Below, one piece after another: positions 24,780-30,862 of a stretch of 30,862 nucleotides of DNA (the stretch's first letter is position 1; the number at the start of each line of letters is the position of its first letter). A program made the translations under genes and the position numbers. Origin of the DNA: an uncultured Lachnospiraceae bacterium (GTDB taxonomy: Bacteria > Bacillota_A > Clostridia > Lachnospirales > Lachnospiraceae). Under the pieces are notes generated by a model. That model was not told the DNA's origin. It did not search any database and worked only from the letters and a program-made list of their open reading frames with translations. Location: contig CACXGS010000042.1 of assembly GCA_902767195.1 (NCBI GenBank), forward strand, positions 1 to 30,862. Direction: 5' to 3'.

Positions 24780-25349
24780 TCAGGAGTCCAATGACGCACA
24801 GATGGAAATCTCATGTTTGGATTCCAGGATCAGATAGTAAACCATGTCTTTTCTGATCGTCGCTCTTTTAACCCGTTCTCCCTCTCCTCTTCCCATACCG
24901 GGCTGACGGATCACAAAAGGCTTCCCGTCAGACACCACGGTCAGCTGGTCCGGAATGTCCGATGCACAGATCCGGATTCCTTCATTCTCGAGAGAGTAGG
25001 TGTATTCTTTCCCCGACGGATGCCTGGCATATAAAAGAATCTCCTCCAGCGGCACCGACCCTTTTCGGTTCTGTCCGTTATCACAGATCCTGGAGCACCC
25101 GCCGAAAGCATCCCCGTGTGTAATCATAAAATCAAGGGGAAAGCTTCTTTTCTTCTGCTTCTCCTCTTCCTCACGCCGATACTGCTCTTCTTTTTCCTTC
25201 ATGTCCATCTCCTGGGTCAGAACCTGGTGGGCATAGGACAGAAGGACCTCCTTCTCTCTCTGTTTTGTACTCTGGTAAGCCCAGAGGCTGTATCCGGTCA
25301 AAGTGAGAGCGGCAATCAGCAGTAAAACGATATATGTAATAATAATCAT
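24780..25349 (-). CDS. Single-pass membrane protein with coiled coil and soluble C-terminal domain
   Basis: The 189-residue protein starts at ATG 25349, three bases into an in-frame TTG; the ribosome binding site (AGGGG) is weak and overlaps the stop of the upstream nucleotidyltransferase gene. Residues 2-24 are a membrane segment. Residues about 30-70 are a charged, glutamate/lysine-rich coiled coil. Residues about 72-189 form a compact beta-rich domain with three cysteines near 84-100. The shape (anchor, stalk, small beta domain) could suit a phosphopeptide-binding FHA-like module, but I see no diagnostic residues and do not assign one. It is the first gene of the GTPase operon, with 47 bases to the GTPase start. 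Confidence 0.72.
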   Translation of the reverse strand: MIIITYIVLLLIAALTLTGYSLWAYQSTKQREKEVLLSYAHQVLTQEMDMKEKEEQYRREEEEKQKKRSFPLDFMITHGDAFGGCSRICDNGQNRKGSVPLEEILLYARHPSGKEYTYSLENEGIRICASDIPDQLTVVSDGKPFVIRQPGMGRGEGERVKRATIRKDMVYYLILESKHEISICASLDS

Positions 25350-25355
25350 CAACCC

Positions 25356-26297
25356 CTATTTCCAAAGATACTTCGGATAAAGATGATCTCCCTTTTCCTG
25401 GTCTTCCGATTTCATGGAAGACAGAGCTTCCCGCACAGATTCCCTGTCCTCCTGGTAAGTCACGCCATACCATTTATCTTCGGATTCACGGACCTCCACG
25501 GTAGCTTTCCCCTCGCGGATCAATTCGTCCACAACGGAAGGAAGGAAATATTCACATTTCAGAGGGTCTTTATCAAGCCGCTCCTGAAGGAAGACCGGGA
25601 AACGTTCCTCCAGCTCCTTCAAAAATCCGGGTGTAAATCCCCAACAGTTCATGGATACAGGGGTCCCGTCAGGAATAACCGTCCAGCTGGCACCGTCATC
25701 CAGAGTATAGGCTGCCTTACCCTCTCTTTTCTCAATCCTGGTCCGCTCGGTAATATCCGTCAGGAAATGGTCCTCATCCGTCTCGCAGACTCCTCTTGAA
25801 ACATGGCCGTTCTCCGTTATGGTATTCTCAATATGGAATCCCACCATCACGTAGCGGCCCTTGTCATCATCCTGATGGGTTGTCAGATAATCATATAAGA
25901 CAGCAAAGGCTTTGGGCCCGTAATAATCATCCGCATTGATCACGGCAAAGGGACCGTCCACCACATCTTTTGCACAGAGAACCGCATGGCCGGTTCCAAA
26001 AGGCTTGACCCTTCCCTCCGGAATCTCAAAGCCCTCCGGAAGACAGTCAAGCTCCTGGAAGACGTAGTTCACATCTACAAAAGGCTCCATCTTCTTTCCC
26101 ACCATGGACACAAAGTCCTCTTCGATGGCATGTTTTATAATAAAGACAACTTTCTTAAATCCGGCTCTCACTGCATCGTATACACTATAATCCAGAATAG
26201 TATGCCCTTCCGGATCCACCGGATCCATCTGTTTCAGTCCACCGTATCTGCTTCCCATTCCGGCTGCCAGCACAACCAGTGTCGGTTCTTTATTCAT
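25356..26297 (-). CDS. Sugar-phosphate nucleotidyltransferase family protein
   Basis: The 313-residue enzyme of the NTP_transferase family joins an NTP and a sugar phosphate to give an NDP-sugar and pyrophosphate. The N-terminal signature LAAGMGSRYGGLKQ (about residues 10-23) binds the nucleotide, and INADDYYG (about 119-126) holds the metal aspartate. KPFGTGHA (about 98-105) is also typical. No C-terminal acyltransferase-type repeats are present, so it is a stand-alone transferase. The start ATG at 26297 has AGGAGA somewhat far upstream. Its stop is six bases from the start of the membrane protein that opens the GTPase operon, so read-through is likely. Nucleotide and sugar specificity cannot be read from the sequence. 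Confidence 0.85.
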   Translation of the reverse strand: MNKEPTLVVLAAGMGSRYGGLKQMDPVDPEGHTILDYSVYDAVRAGFKKVVFIIKHAIEEDFVSMVGKKMEPFVDVNYVFQELDCLPEGFEIPEGRVKPFGTGHAVLCAKDVVDGPFAVINADDYYGPKAFAVLYDYLTTHQDDDKGRYVMVGFHIENTITENGHVSRGVCETDEDHFLTDITERTRIEKREGKAAYTLDDGASWTVIPDGTPVSMNCWGFTPGFLKELEERFPVFLQERLDKDPLKCEYFLPSVVDELIREGKATVEVRESEDKWYGVTYQEDRESVREALSSMKSEDQEKGDHLYPKYLWK

Positions 26298-26344
26298 GTC
26301 GTTTCTCTCTTTCTCCTGAAAATATGGTTATTGTTTCCTTTCCT

Positions 26345-26373
26345 ATCATATCATGCCTTTCCCCATTCGTAAA
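26345..26373 (-). promoter_or_regulatory. Candidate promoter for the nucleotidyltransferase and possibly the GTPase operon
   Basis: On the minus strand TTTACG (26373-26368), 17 bases and TATGAT (26350-26345, preceded by TGA, an extended -10) lie 48 bases upstream of the ATG at 26297. No terminator or further promoter is visible before the membrane protein gene at 25349. Confidence 0.5.
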
Positions 26374-26409
26374 ACACGGAGTTGTTACAGATTATTAACA
26401 TTTCTCTAA

Positions 26410-26438
26410 TTGTATTTTAAGCAGAAAAGACTTATAAT
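26410..26438 (+). promoter_or_regulatory. Promoter for the AraC-type regulator gene
   Basis: TTGTAT (26410-26415), a 17-base spacer and a perfect TATAAT (26433-26438) lie 44 bases upstream of the TTG start. This is among the best sigma-A-type promoters in the window. Confidence 0.75.
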
Positions 26439-26482
26439 ATAATAGTTAGATATATTTAACCGCAGAAAGGAGGGCTGAGATA

Positions 26483-27316
26483 TTGTCGCAGTACCGCTAT
26501 ACCGTTCAGCAACACAACTTTAACGTCAAGTCATCTGCCAGATTGTCTCATGTCAATGTCTATGACCTCAGTGAGCCCTCTGTCGACATTTTCCCCGGAT
26601 ATCCTTACACTAAGATCATCTTTATCCAACAGGGAAGCGCTGTTCTGTCTTTTGACGGACAGGAGCTGGAGATTTCCGGGGGCCACATCTTTCTGCTGAA
26701 TCCGGGGAATTCCCGTTTTTCTCTGTCCATTGAAGAAGCACCTCTGAAGATTATCGCTCTGGGTATTGAGAATATCACATTCCGGAATCTCCCGCCCTAC
26801 GGTCGGATTCTATCCATGGAAGATGAGAATCTTGCTGCCGATTTCCGGGACATCAACAACCGGATTATCAGGGAACTTCAGAATCAGAAGGCAGAGTATT
26901 CCTCCATCTGTACCATGTATCTGCACATTATTCTGATCTGCCTGGAACGGGATTACGGAATCACCTGGGAGAGTGTAACCAGAGAAAAGAGAGGCAGAGA
27001 CTGCAGTATCGTCAAGGAATACCTGGATAATCATTACAAGCAGAATCTGACTCTTGATATGCTGTCGGAAGAGAGTGGAATGAACAAGTACTACCTTGTC
27101 CATTCATTTACCAAGCTATACGGCTGTTCACCCATCAGCTACCTGAATGAGAAGCGGATCGAGGCCAGTAAGAATCTTCTGGAGAATACAGACATGTCCA
27201 TTGCCGAGATCGCTTTGGAACTCGGGTTTTCATCCCAGTCTTACTTCTCCCAGTCATTCAAAAAGAATACTTACATGACACCGAATGAATATCGGAGATC
27301 CACAAGAATGGTTTAA
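26483..27316 (+). CDS. AraC-family transcriptional regulator with cupin sensor domain
   Basis: The 277-residue regulator has an N-terminal cupin-like ligand-binding domain (about residues 30-110, with GSAVLSFDGQELEISGGHIFLL) and two C-terminal HTH motifs. The first is TLDMLSEESGMNKYYLVHSFTK (starting near residue 192). The second is SIAEIALELGFSSQSYFSQSFKK, followed by the closing MTPNEYRR signature. It starts with TTG at 26483, nine bases from AAAGGAGGG; no nearer ATG exists. The gene is divergent from the nucleotidyltransferase, with a shared 185-base promoter region, and convergent with the CPBP protease gene, their stop codons overlapping. The target is unknown; the divergent gene is the obvious candidate. 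Confidence 0.92.
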   Translation: MSQYRYTVQQHNFNVKSSARLSHVNVYDLSEPSVDIFPGYPYTKIIFIQQGSAVLSFDGQELEISGGHIFLLNPGNSRFSLSIEEAPLKIIALGIENITFRNLPPYGRILSMEDENLAADFRDINNRIIRELQNQKAEYSSICTMYLHIILICLERDYGITWESVTREKRGRDCSIVKEYLDNHYKQNLTLDMLSEESGMNKYYLVHSFTKLYGCSPISYLNEKRIEASKNLLENTDMSIAEIALELGFSSQSYFSQSFKKNTYMTPNEYRRSTRMV

Positions 27317-28221
27317 TTGAATTCCATAAGCAAGGCTGCAAGGATACAGATCCCGCAAGCCAGCCAGAAAGACAGATCCGGTTTCCACTTTTCCTGGAAT
27401 ACCGGCTCTTTTTCTTTTTTCTCCGATATATTTCCCCAGATTCGTATCAGAACATACAGGACTGCAATAGCTGACGCAGCCACGCCGGCCCCTACGGCGA
27501 GAACTTCTGTTATAATATGGCCGCTGCTGTCTCTGAAATGATCGGTAAAAAGATAATAAGGCCCGATATGAGCCCGGATCAGGAATGCCATCATAGGATG
27601 TCCGGGGTAACAATGCATTCCGATCGTAATCATATTGAAGAGCAGATGGATCAGCATCGGGATGATCAGGCTGTTTGCAGCGATCAGAATTGCGGCAAAA
27701 AGAATCCCCATGGCGAAACTGTAAGCCATCTGATTGAAATTCATATGATACAGAGCGAACATGAAAGCTGTGACCAGGATTCCTTTCCATTTCCCGCCAA
27801 CTCCTCTTAAGAATACTCCCCGAAAATAGATTTCCTCCACGAGAGCCGGAAAGACAGCGGATGATATAATCATGGATACAATGCGACGATCCATCCCGGC
27901 GATCCTGCCATTTACATGATTGGTGAAAAAGATCATGGACAGGCTACTGATATACTGGGCGGCAATAAAAGCAAGAATTGTCACAGGAATAATGAAAACC
28001 ATCCCCCAGACAGGAGATGGTTTTTTTATGCTGCAGTAAGTGCGAAGGTCGGAAGCTCCCCTGCGGAAAAGAAGGGCGACATAAGCCAGCCGGATTCCGT
28101 TCATAATCAGGGAAATATGAAAAGAATCCCGCATTCCGGCAAGGGAAAGGATGTTGGAACCTATTATGGAGATCAGGATAAGCTCCAACCATATTCGGTT
28201 TGTACTGATACGATTCTCCAT
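27313..28221 (-). CDS. CPBP-family intramembrane metalloprotease (CAAX/Abi-type)
   Basis: The 302-residue polytopic membrane protein has about eight hydrophobic segments. The CPBP motifs are present: EEIYFRG (E129, E130, R134), a second motif FALYHMNFNQ with the catalytic histidine, and HLLFNM as the third. Such proteases cleave within the membrane; bacterial members are linked to bacteriocin self-immunity, surface protein processing or signalling. The start ATG at 28221 follows GCAGGAGGCC, 13 bases after the CvfB gene stop, so the two genes are probably co-transcribed. The stop codon overlaps that of the convergent AraC gene. No bacteriocin precursor is seen nearby, so the role remains open. 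Confidence 0.9.
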   Translation of the reverse strand: MENRISTNRIWLELILISIIGSNILSLAGMRDSFHISLIMNGIRLAYVALLFRRGASDLRTYCSIKKPSPVWGMVFIIPVTILAFIAAQYISSLSMIFFTNHVNGRIAGMDRRIVSMIISSAVFPALVEEIYFRGVFLRGVGGKWKGILVTAFMFALYHMNFNQMAYSFAMGILFAAILIAANSLIIPMLIHLLFNMITIGMHCYPGHPMMAFLIRAHIGPYYLFTDHFRDSSGHIITEVLAVGAGVAASAIAVLYVLIRIWGNISEKKEKEPVFQEKWKPDLSFWLACGICILAALLMEFN

Positions 28222-28234
28222 AACCGGCCTCCTG

Positions 28235-29146
28235 CTATTCCTGATGGTCTGCCAATTGGATTCCGTCCTTCAGAATCCGGATCCGGCGCTCTTTGTAAAG
28301 TCTGCCGATGGCTCTCTTATATTCATTCTTACTCATGGAAAAAGCTCTGCGAATCTCCTCCGGAGAAGATTTGTCATGGTAGGGGAGAAAACCGCCTGCC
28401 TCCTGCAGAGCCTGCAGAATCTGTTCGGCATCCCGGTCCATCTGAAGATGTGCCTTCTCCCTTAATGACAGATTCAGTTTCCCATCCTCACGGACAGACA
28501 GGACTCTGCACCGGACTCTCTCGCCGATCCTGAGGGGGCGCACCGCCTCCTTTTTCTGAATCAGCCCGTTATATTTCTCATCAATGGCAACAAAGATGCC
28601 GAAACGGGGATTCTCTCCAAACACGATGCCTTCTGCCATATCGTCCTTTCTGTAGGGAGAATCCGCCCGAAGGAAATCATAAACCTTCATGGTAGCACAT
28701 AAGCGATCGCTCTTATCCACATAGAGAGCCATAAGATAACGGTCCCCAATATTTACTTTGACCGTCTGCTCACTGTAAGGCAGAAGCAGGTCTTTTTCCA
28801 GACCCCATTTTACGAAGGCTCCGATCTTCGTCACATCGGCCACTTCAAGAACCTCCAGCTGGCCAACCTCCAACAGAGGCATCCTGGTGGTGGCAATCAT
28901 ACGGTCATCTGAGTCACGGTACACAAAAACCTCTATGGGATCACCCTTGGCCAGATCCTCCGGAACCTGCTTTCCGGGCAGCAGAATGGAGTCATTCTCC
29001 TTCCGGCTTCCGGTCCGGTCTCTGTTTTGGCCTCTCTTCGGACCTCTGCTCTGATCTTCCTCCGGACCGACAGGATCTTCTCTCAGGTATACCCCGAAGG
29101 ATGTTCTGTGATCCATATATAATGTCTGTCTTCTTCCTAATTCCAT
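28235..29146 (-). CDS. cvfB: CvfB-like S1 RNA-binding domain protein
   Basis: The 303-residue cytoplasmic protein fits the CvfB family: three S1-type OB-fold domains and a C-terminal winged-helix. The last part, SPEEIRRAFSMSKNEYKRAIGRLYKERRI (about residues 260-290), is the winged-helix signature. S1-like stretches lie at about 75-140 and 160-230. A charged insert of about 30 residues (about 24-53) interrupts the first OB domain, which is unusual. Family members bind RNA and influence virulence gene expression in Staphylococcus. The start ATG at 29146 follows AGAGGAC. It lies 98 bases after the thioesterase gene stop with no clear promoter and precedes the CPBP gene by 13 bases. Confidence 0.88.
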   Translation of the reverse strand: MELGRRQTLYMDHRTSFGVYLREDPVGPEEDQSRGPKRGQNRDRTGSRKENDSILLPGKQVPEDLAKGDPIEVFVYRDSDDRMIATTRMPLLEVGQLEVLEVADVTKIGAFVKWGLEKDLLLPYSEQTVKVNIGDRYLMALYVDKSDRLCATMKVYDFLRADSPYRKDDMAEGIVFGENPRFGIFVAIDEKYNGLIQKKEAVRPLRIGERVRCRVLSVREDGKLNLSLREKAHLQMDRDAEQILQALQEAGGFLPYHDKSSPEEIRRAFSMSKNEYKRAIGRLYKERRIRILKDGIQLADHQE

Positions 29147-29244
29147 AATTCTTAGTCCTCTTCTATTGATACGAATGTCTGTTGGTATTTCCGGGTTCCT
29201 TTTTTACGCCTGGTTATATTCAATCAGAAAGGCCCCGGCAGCCT

Positions 29245-29961
29245 TCACTCTGTTTTTTGGAAACATTCCACATAAGCCAGCACCTCTCCCCGGTCATTCT
29301 CATATTTGATGTAAACCTTCTCATCCTGGTCCTGACGGTACATGAGCAGATGATCTCCGGGAAGAGCCGCCTTACGGTAATCGATACGTACCCGGTAAAG
29401 TTCCAGATGATTAACGGCACTCTTCATCCACATAATATAATAATTATTATTGACATGATGGTTGGTATCCAGATAAAAGTCTGAAATATCAAACTCTTCC
29501 AATAGAGACCAGTCGGATTTGGGCCGGATCTTTCTCTTCATGGGCTTTTCTGCCGGAGAGGGTTCCGGCACAAAGGCCCGGGTCATATCCTCCGGAATCT
29601 TCATCGGAAGCATATGTTCTACATCCATCAGAATCCAAATAGAATCTCCGGAAACCAGAACTTCCCCTTTATCGTCCTGCAGAAAAAACCGACGGTATCC
29701 AAAGTAGCCTTTCATGAGATAGGGCTCTGTTATTATTCGAATCTTCTCAAACAATTCCGGCATCCTGTTTATGCGGATATCGTAGGAAAGCAGGAACCAT
29801 GCTCTTTTATGCTCTATATTATTGTCTATTCCATATCCCAGGCTCTCTGAGTGCAGCGTTGTACAATCCTGAAAATAATTAAGAATCTGATGCAGGGGAA
29901 CCTTACGGTCCCCATCACACTCACTGTAACGAACCTGCAGATCCATACTGAACTGTTCCAT
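29245..29961 (-). CDS. Acyl-ACP thioesterase
   Basis: The 238-residue cytoplasmic enzyme hydrolyses acyl-ACP to release free fatty acids and belongs to the FatA/FatB-like double hotdog family. The N-terminal hotdog begins VRYSECDGDRKVPL, and the catalytic signature in the second hotdog is LDTNHHVNNNYY (N167, H169 region). Length fits bacterial members (about 240). The start ATG at 29961 follows TTAGGAGA. In the window it lies between the small shell-like protein gene and cvfB. No other fatty acid genes are nearby, so its chain-length preference and purpose are not indicated. The start context is strong and the ORF is complete. Confidence 0.9.
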   Translation of the reverse strand: MEQFSMDLQVRYSECDGDRKVPLHQILNYFQDCTTLHSESLGYGIDNNIEHKRAWFLLSYDIRINRMPELFEKIRIITEPYLMKGYFGYRRFFLQDDKGEVLVSGDSIWILMDVEHMLPMKIPEDMTRAFVPEPSPAEKPMKRKIRPKSDWSLLEEFDISDFYLDTNHHVNNNYYIMWMKSAVNHLELYRVRIDYRKAALPGDHLLMYRQDQDEKVYIKYENDRGEVLAYVECFQKTE

Positions 29962-29972
29962 AAAAATCTCCT

Positions 29973-30018
29973 AAAATAAAGGATTCCATTATACATCAGA
30001 AATGCAAACGGAATCCTT
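29973..30018 (-). terminator. Hairpin after the BMC-like gene (probable terminator)
   Basis: Arms AAGGATTCC (29979-29987) and GGAATCCTT (30010-30018) form a perfect nine-base-pair stem with a 22-base loop, followed on the minus strand by TATTTT. The long loop makes it a moderate terminator. Confidence 0.55.
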
Positions 30019-30055
30019 GTATACTTCTAATATCAAATGATGCGAAAACAATCCG

Positions 30056-30373
30056 TCAGATGAGACGGTTCTTCTTCTCCTTCTCCTCTGTGATGATCAT
30101 CTTCATGGCTGTCTCAACAGCTGCGGTCTCACCAAAGAAAGCCAGTGTGGTGATGTGGTTGGGGCAGCTTCCGTGAATCTCAACGGGAAAAACATTGCTG
30201 GTCTTGGCAACGCGGTCCGCATAGTAAAGCACGCTGGATACCGATGTCTGGAAAAGACCCACTGCATCATAGCGACGCTGATTCAGTTCTTCCTGTGCCT
30301 CCATGGTCATCTTGCGGAGGAACATCTTCATAACATATCTTCCGGGATTGTAAATAATATGCGCTTCTCTCAT
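30056..30373 (-). CDS. Small BMC-domain-like protein (circularly permuted EutS/PduU-like pattern)
   Basis: The 105-residue protein shows a microcompartment shell-like pattern: DAVGLFQTSVSSVLYYAD (about residues 36-53) matches the A-x-G-x-x-E-T strand-helix of BMC domains, followed by KTSNV and a final strand FFGETAAVETAMKMI. The N-terminal REAHIIYNPGRYVMKM resembles the leading strand of permuted shell proteins such as EutS (TLAHLIA then a P-G). No other microcompartment gene is in the window. The start ATG at 30373 follows AGGGAAGGG, and a good promoter lies upstream. It is flanked by tRNA genes and a thioesterase. Assignment is from pattern resemblance only; a different ferredoxin-like fold is the alternative. 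Confidence 0.7.
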   Translation of the reverse strand: MREAHIIYNPGRYVMKMFLRKMTMEAQEELNQRRYDAVGLFQTSVSSVLYYADRVAKTSNVFPVEIHGSCPNHITTLAFFGETAAVETAMKMIITEEKEKKNRLI

Positions 30374-30431
30374 AATTAACCCTTCCCTGTAACTCTATAC
30401 TATATAAAAATAATCATAATTATCTGTAAGT

Positions 30432-30460
30432 ATCATAGCATACAATTACCATGAAAACAA
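30432..30460 (-). promoter_or_regulatory. Promoter for the BMC-like gene
   Basis: On the minus strand TTGTTT (30460-30455), 17 bases and TATGAT (30437-30432) with an upstream TGC (extended -10) lie about 60 bases before the ATG at 30373. It begins beyond the tRNA terminator. Confidence 0.6.
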
Positions 30461-30518
30461 TGTTTTTTCTTGTCCTTCCAACCACTTTCACCAAGAAAAC
30501 ATGGTGCATCCGGAAAAC

Positions 30519-30542
30519 AAAAAAAGGCTACTAAAAGTAGCC
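30519..30542 (-). terminator. Rho-independent terminator of the tRNA operon
   Basis: GGCTACT and AGTAGCC (arms 30526-30532 and 30536-30542) form a seven-base-pair stem with a three-base loop, followed on the minus strand by seven T residues (30525-30519). It lies eight bases past the tRNA-Gln gene. Confidence 0.92.
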
Positions 30543-30549
30543 CTTTAAA

Positions 30550-30621
30550 CAGCGCTACCAGGATTCGAACCTGGAAATGCCGGAATCAGAATCCGGTGCC
30601 TTACCATTTGGCGATAGCGCT
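30550..30621 (-). tRNA. tRNA-Gln (anticodon CTG)
   Basis: The 72-base sequence folds as a full cloverleaf: acceptor AGCGCTA/TAGCGCT, D-arm GCC...GGC, anticodon stem CCGGA/TCCGG around loop TTCTGAT (anticodon CTG), and T-arm CCAGG/CCTGG around TTCGAAT. The discriminator is G, as expected for glutamine. No CCA is encoded. It reads CAG codons. Confidence 0.95.
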
Positions 30622-30648
30622 AAACCTGCTATATGAAATTATAGCCAA

Positions 30649-30722
30649 CGTGGGCAAGAGGATTCGAACCCCCGACCTTTTGGTCCGTAGCCAAACGCTC
30701 TATCCAGCTGAGCTATGCCCAC
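30649..30722 (-). tRNA. tRNA-Arg (anticodon ACG)
   Basis: Cloverleaf with acceptor GTGGGCA/TGCCCAC, D-arm GCTC...GAGC, anticodon stem TTTGG/CCAAA around CTACGGA (anticodon ACG, presumably edited to inosine by TadA), and a T-arm GGGGG/CCTCT with two wobble pairs. Discriminator G; no encoded CCA. Confidence 0.95.
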
Positions 30723-30739
30723 ATGCAATATAAAAAAGA

Positions 30740-30825
30740 TGCCGGTGATCGGAATCGAACCGGTACGGGAGGTTAGTCCCGCAGGATTTTAAGTCCTGTG
30801 CGTCTGCCAGTTCCGCCACACCTGC
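30740..30825 (-). tRNA. tRNA-Leu (anticodon TAA), with two stem mismatches
   Basis: The 86-base gene has the long variable arm of leucine tRNAs. Anticodon stem CAGGA/TCCTG surrounds CTTAAAA (anticodon TAA). Discriminator A and no encoded CCA. The acceptor stem GCAGGTG/CACCGGC has an A-G mismatch at the third pair, and the T-stem ACCGG/CCGAT has a C-A mismatch at its second pair. It may still function, but the arms are imperfect. Confidence 0.9.
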
Positions 30826-30844
30826 GTGTCAACTGACAATAGTA

Positions 30845-30850
30845 ATTATA
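30845..30850 (-). promoter_or_regulatory. Candidate -10 box of the tRNA operon promoter
   Basis: The minus strand carries a perfect TATAAT about 20 bases upstream of the tRNA-Leu gene. Its -35 box would fall beyond the window end, so the promoter is incomplete here and other tRNA genes could also precede it. Confidence 0.45.
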
Positions 30851-30862
30851 CAATGTATTCAA

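Noticed and set aside
29225..29250. Terminator after the thioesterase gene
   Set aside because: AAGGC/GCCTT gives only a five-pair stem followed by TTTCT; too weak to call.
30470..30733. 87-codon open frame on the plus strand
   Set aside because: It runs antisense through the tRNA-Gln and tRNA-Arg genes and a terminator, so it is not coding.
1..30862. CRISPR array, prophage or transposon
   Set aside because: No regularly spaced repeats, no transposase or integrase, and no terminal inverted repeats were seen.

Overview
The window looks like a chromosomal stretch from a Gram-positive anaerobe of the Clostridia, probably Lachnospiraceae-like. The grounds are strong AGGAGG ribosome binding sites, TTGNNN-17-TATAAT promoters, CvfB, SorC, CPBP and AraC family genes, a plant-type acyl-ACP thioesterase, and mid-range base composition. 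This is inference from gene content; no rRNA or species marker is present. Almost all genes lie on the minus strand. No insertion sequence, prophage or CRISPR array was seen. No gene-free stretch exceeds 300 bases; the largest (1841-2084, 26298-26482, 30374-30548) hold promoters and terminators.

Left part (1-8028), in transcription order (descending coordinates): SorC-type sugar regulator, RpiB isomerase, a large membrane-anchored M4-type metalloprotease, an iron alcohol dehydrogenase, an AraM-type dehydrogenase, and the start of an FGGY sugar kinase cut by the window edge. Terminators after rpiB and after the alcohol dehydrogenase split this into at least three transcripts. Apart from the protease it reads as a pentose or sugar-alcohol utilisation locus. 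Next (8029-14271) come topoisomerase IV (parE-parC) preceded by a histidine phosphatase, then a class Ic-type aspartate aminotransferase.

The centre (14460-25349) is the most interesting part: a multi-gene signalling cassette. One minus-strand operon (18980 to 14460) encodes a PP2C phosphatase, a Ser/Thr kinase, a vWA protein, a 403-residue protein with a possible degenerate vWA fold and a short orphan. Most junctions are 4-base ATGA overlaps. A second minus-strand operon (25349 to 19888) encodes a one-pass membrane protein, a zinc-ribbon P-loop GTPase, a large membrane protein resembling GTPase-associated proteins, and an HTH protein. Between them, on the plus strand, is a minimal diverged protein kinase. 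The set resembles kinase/phosphatase/vWA triads and double-GTPase systems described by comparative genomics as stress or conflict systems, but this combination has no assigned function that I know of. A sugar nucleotidyltransferase sits immediately upstream of the GTPase operon, possibly on the same transcript.

Right part (25356-30862): the nucleotidyltransferase, an AraC regulator convergent with a CPBP membrane protease, CvfB, the acyl-ACP thioesterase, a lone small protein resembling a circularly permuted microcompartment shell protein, and a tRNA cluster (Leu-TAA, Arg-ACG, Gln-CTG) closed by a strong terminator.
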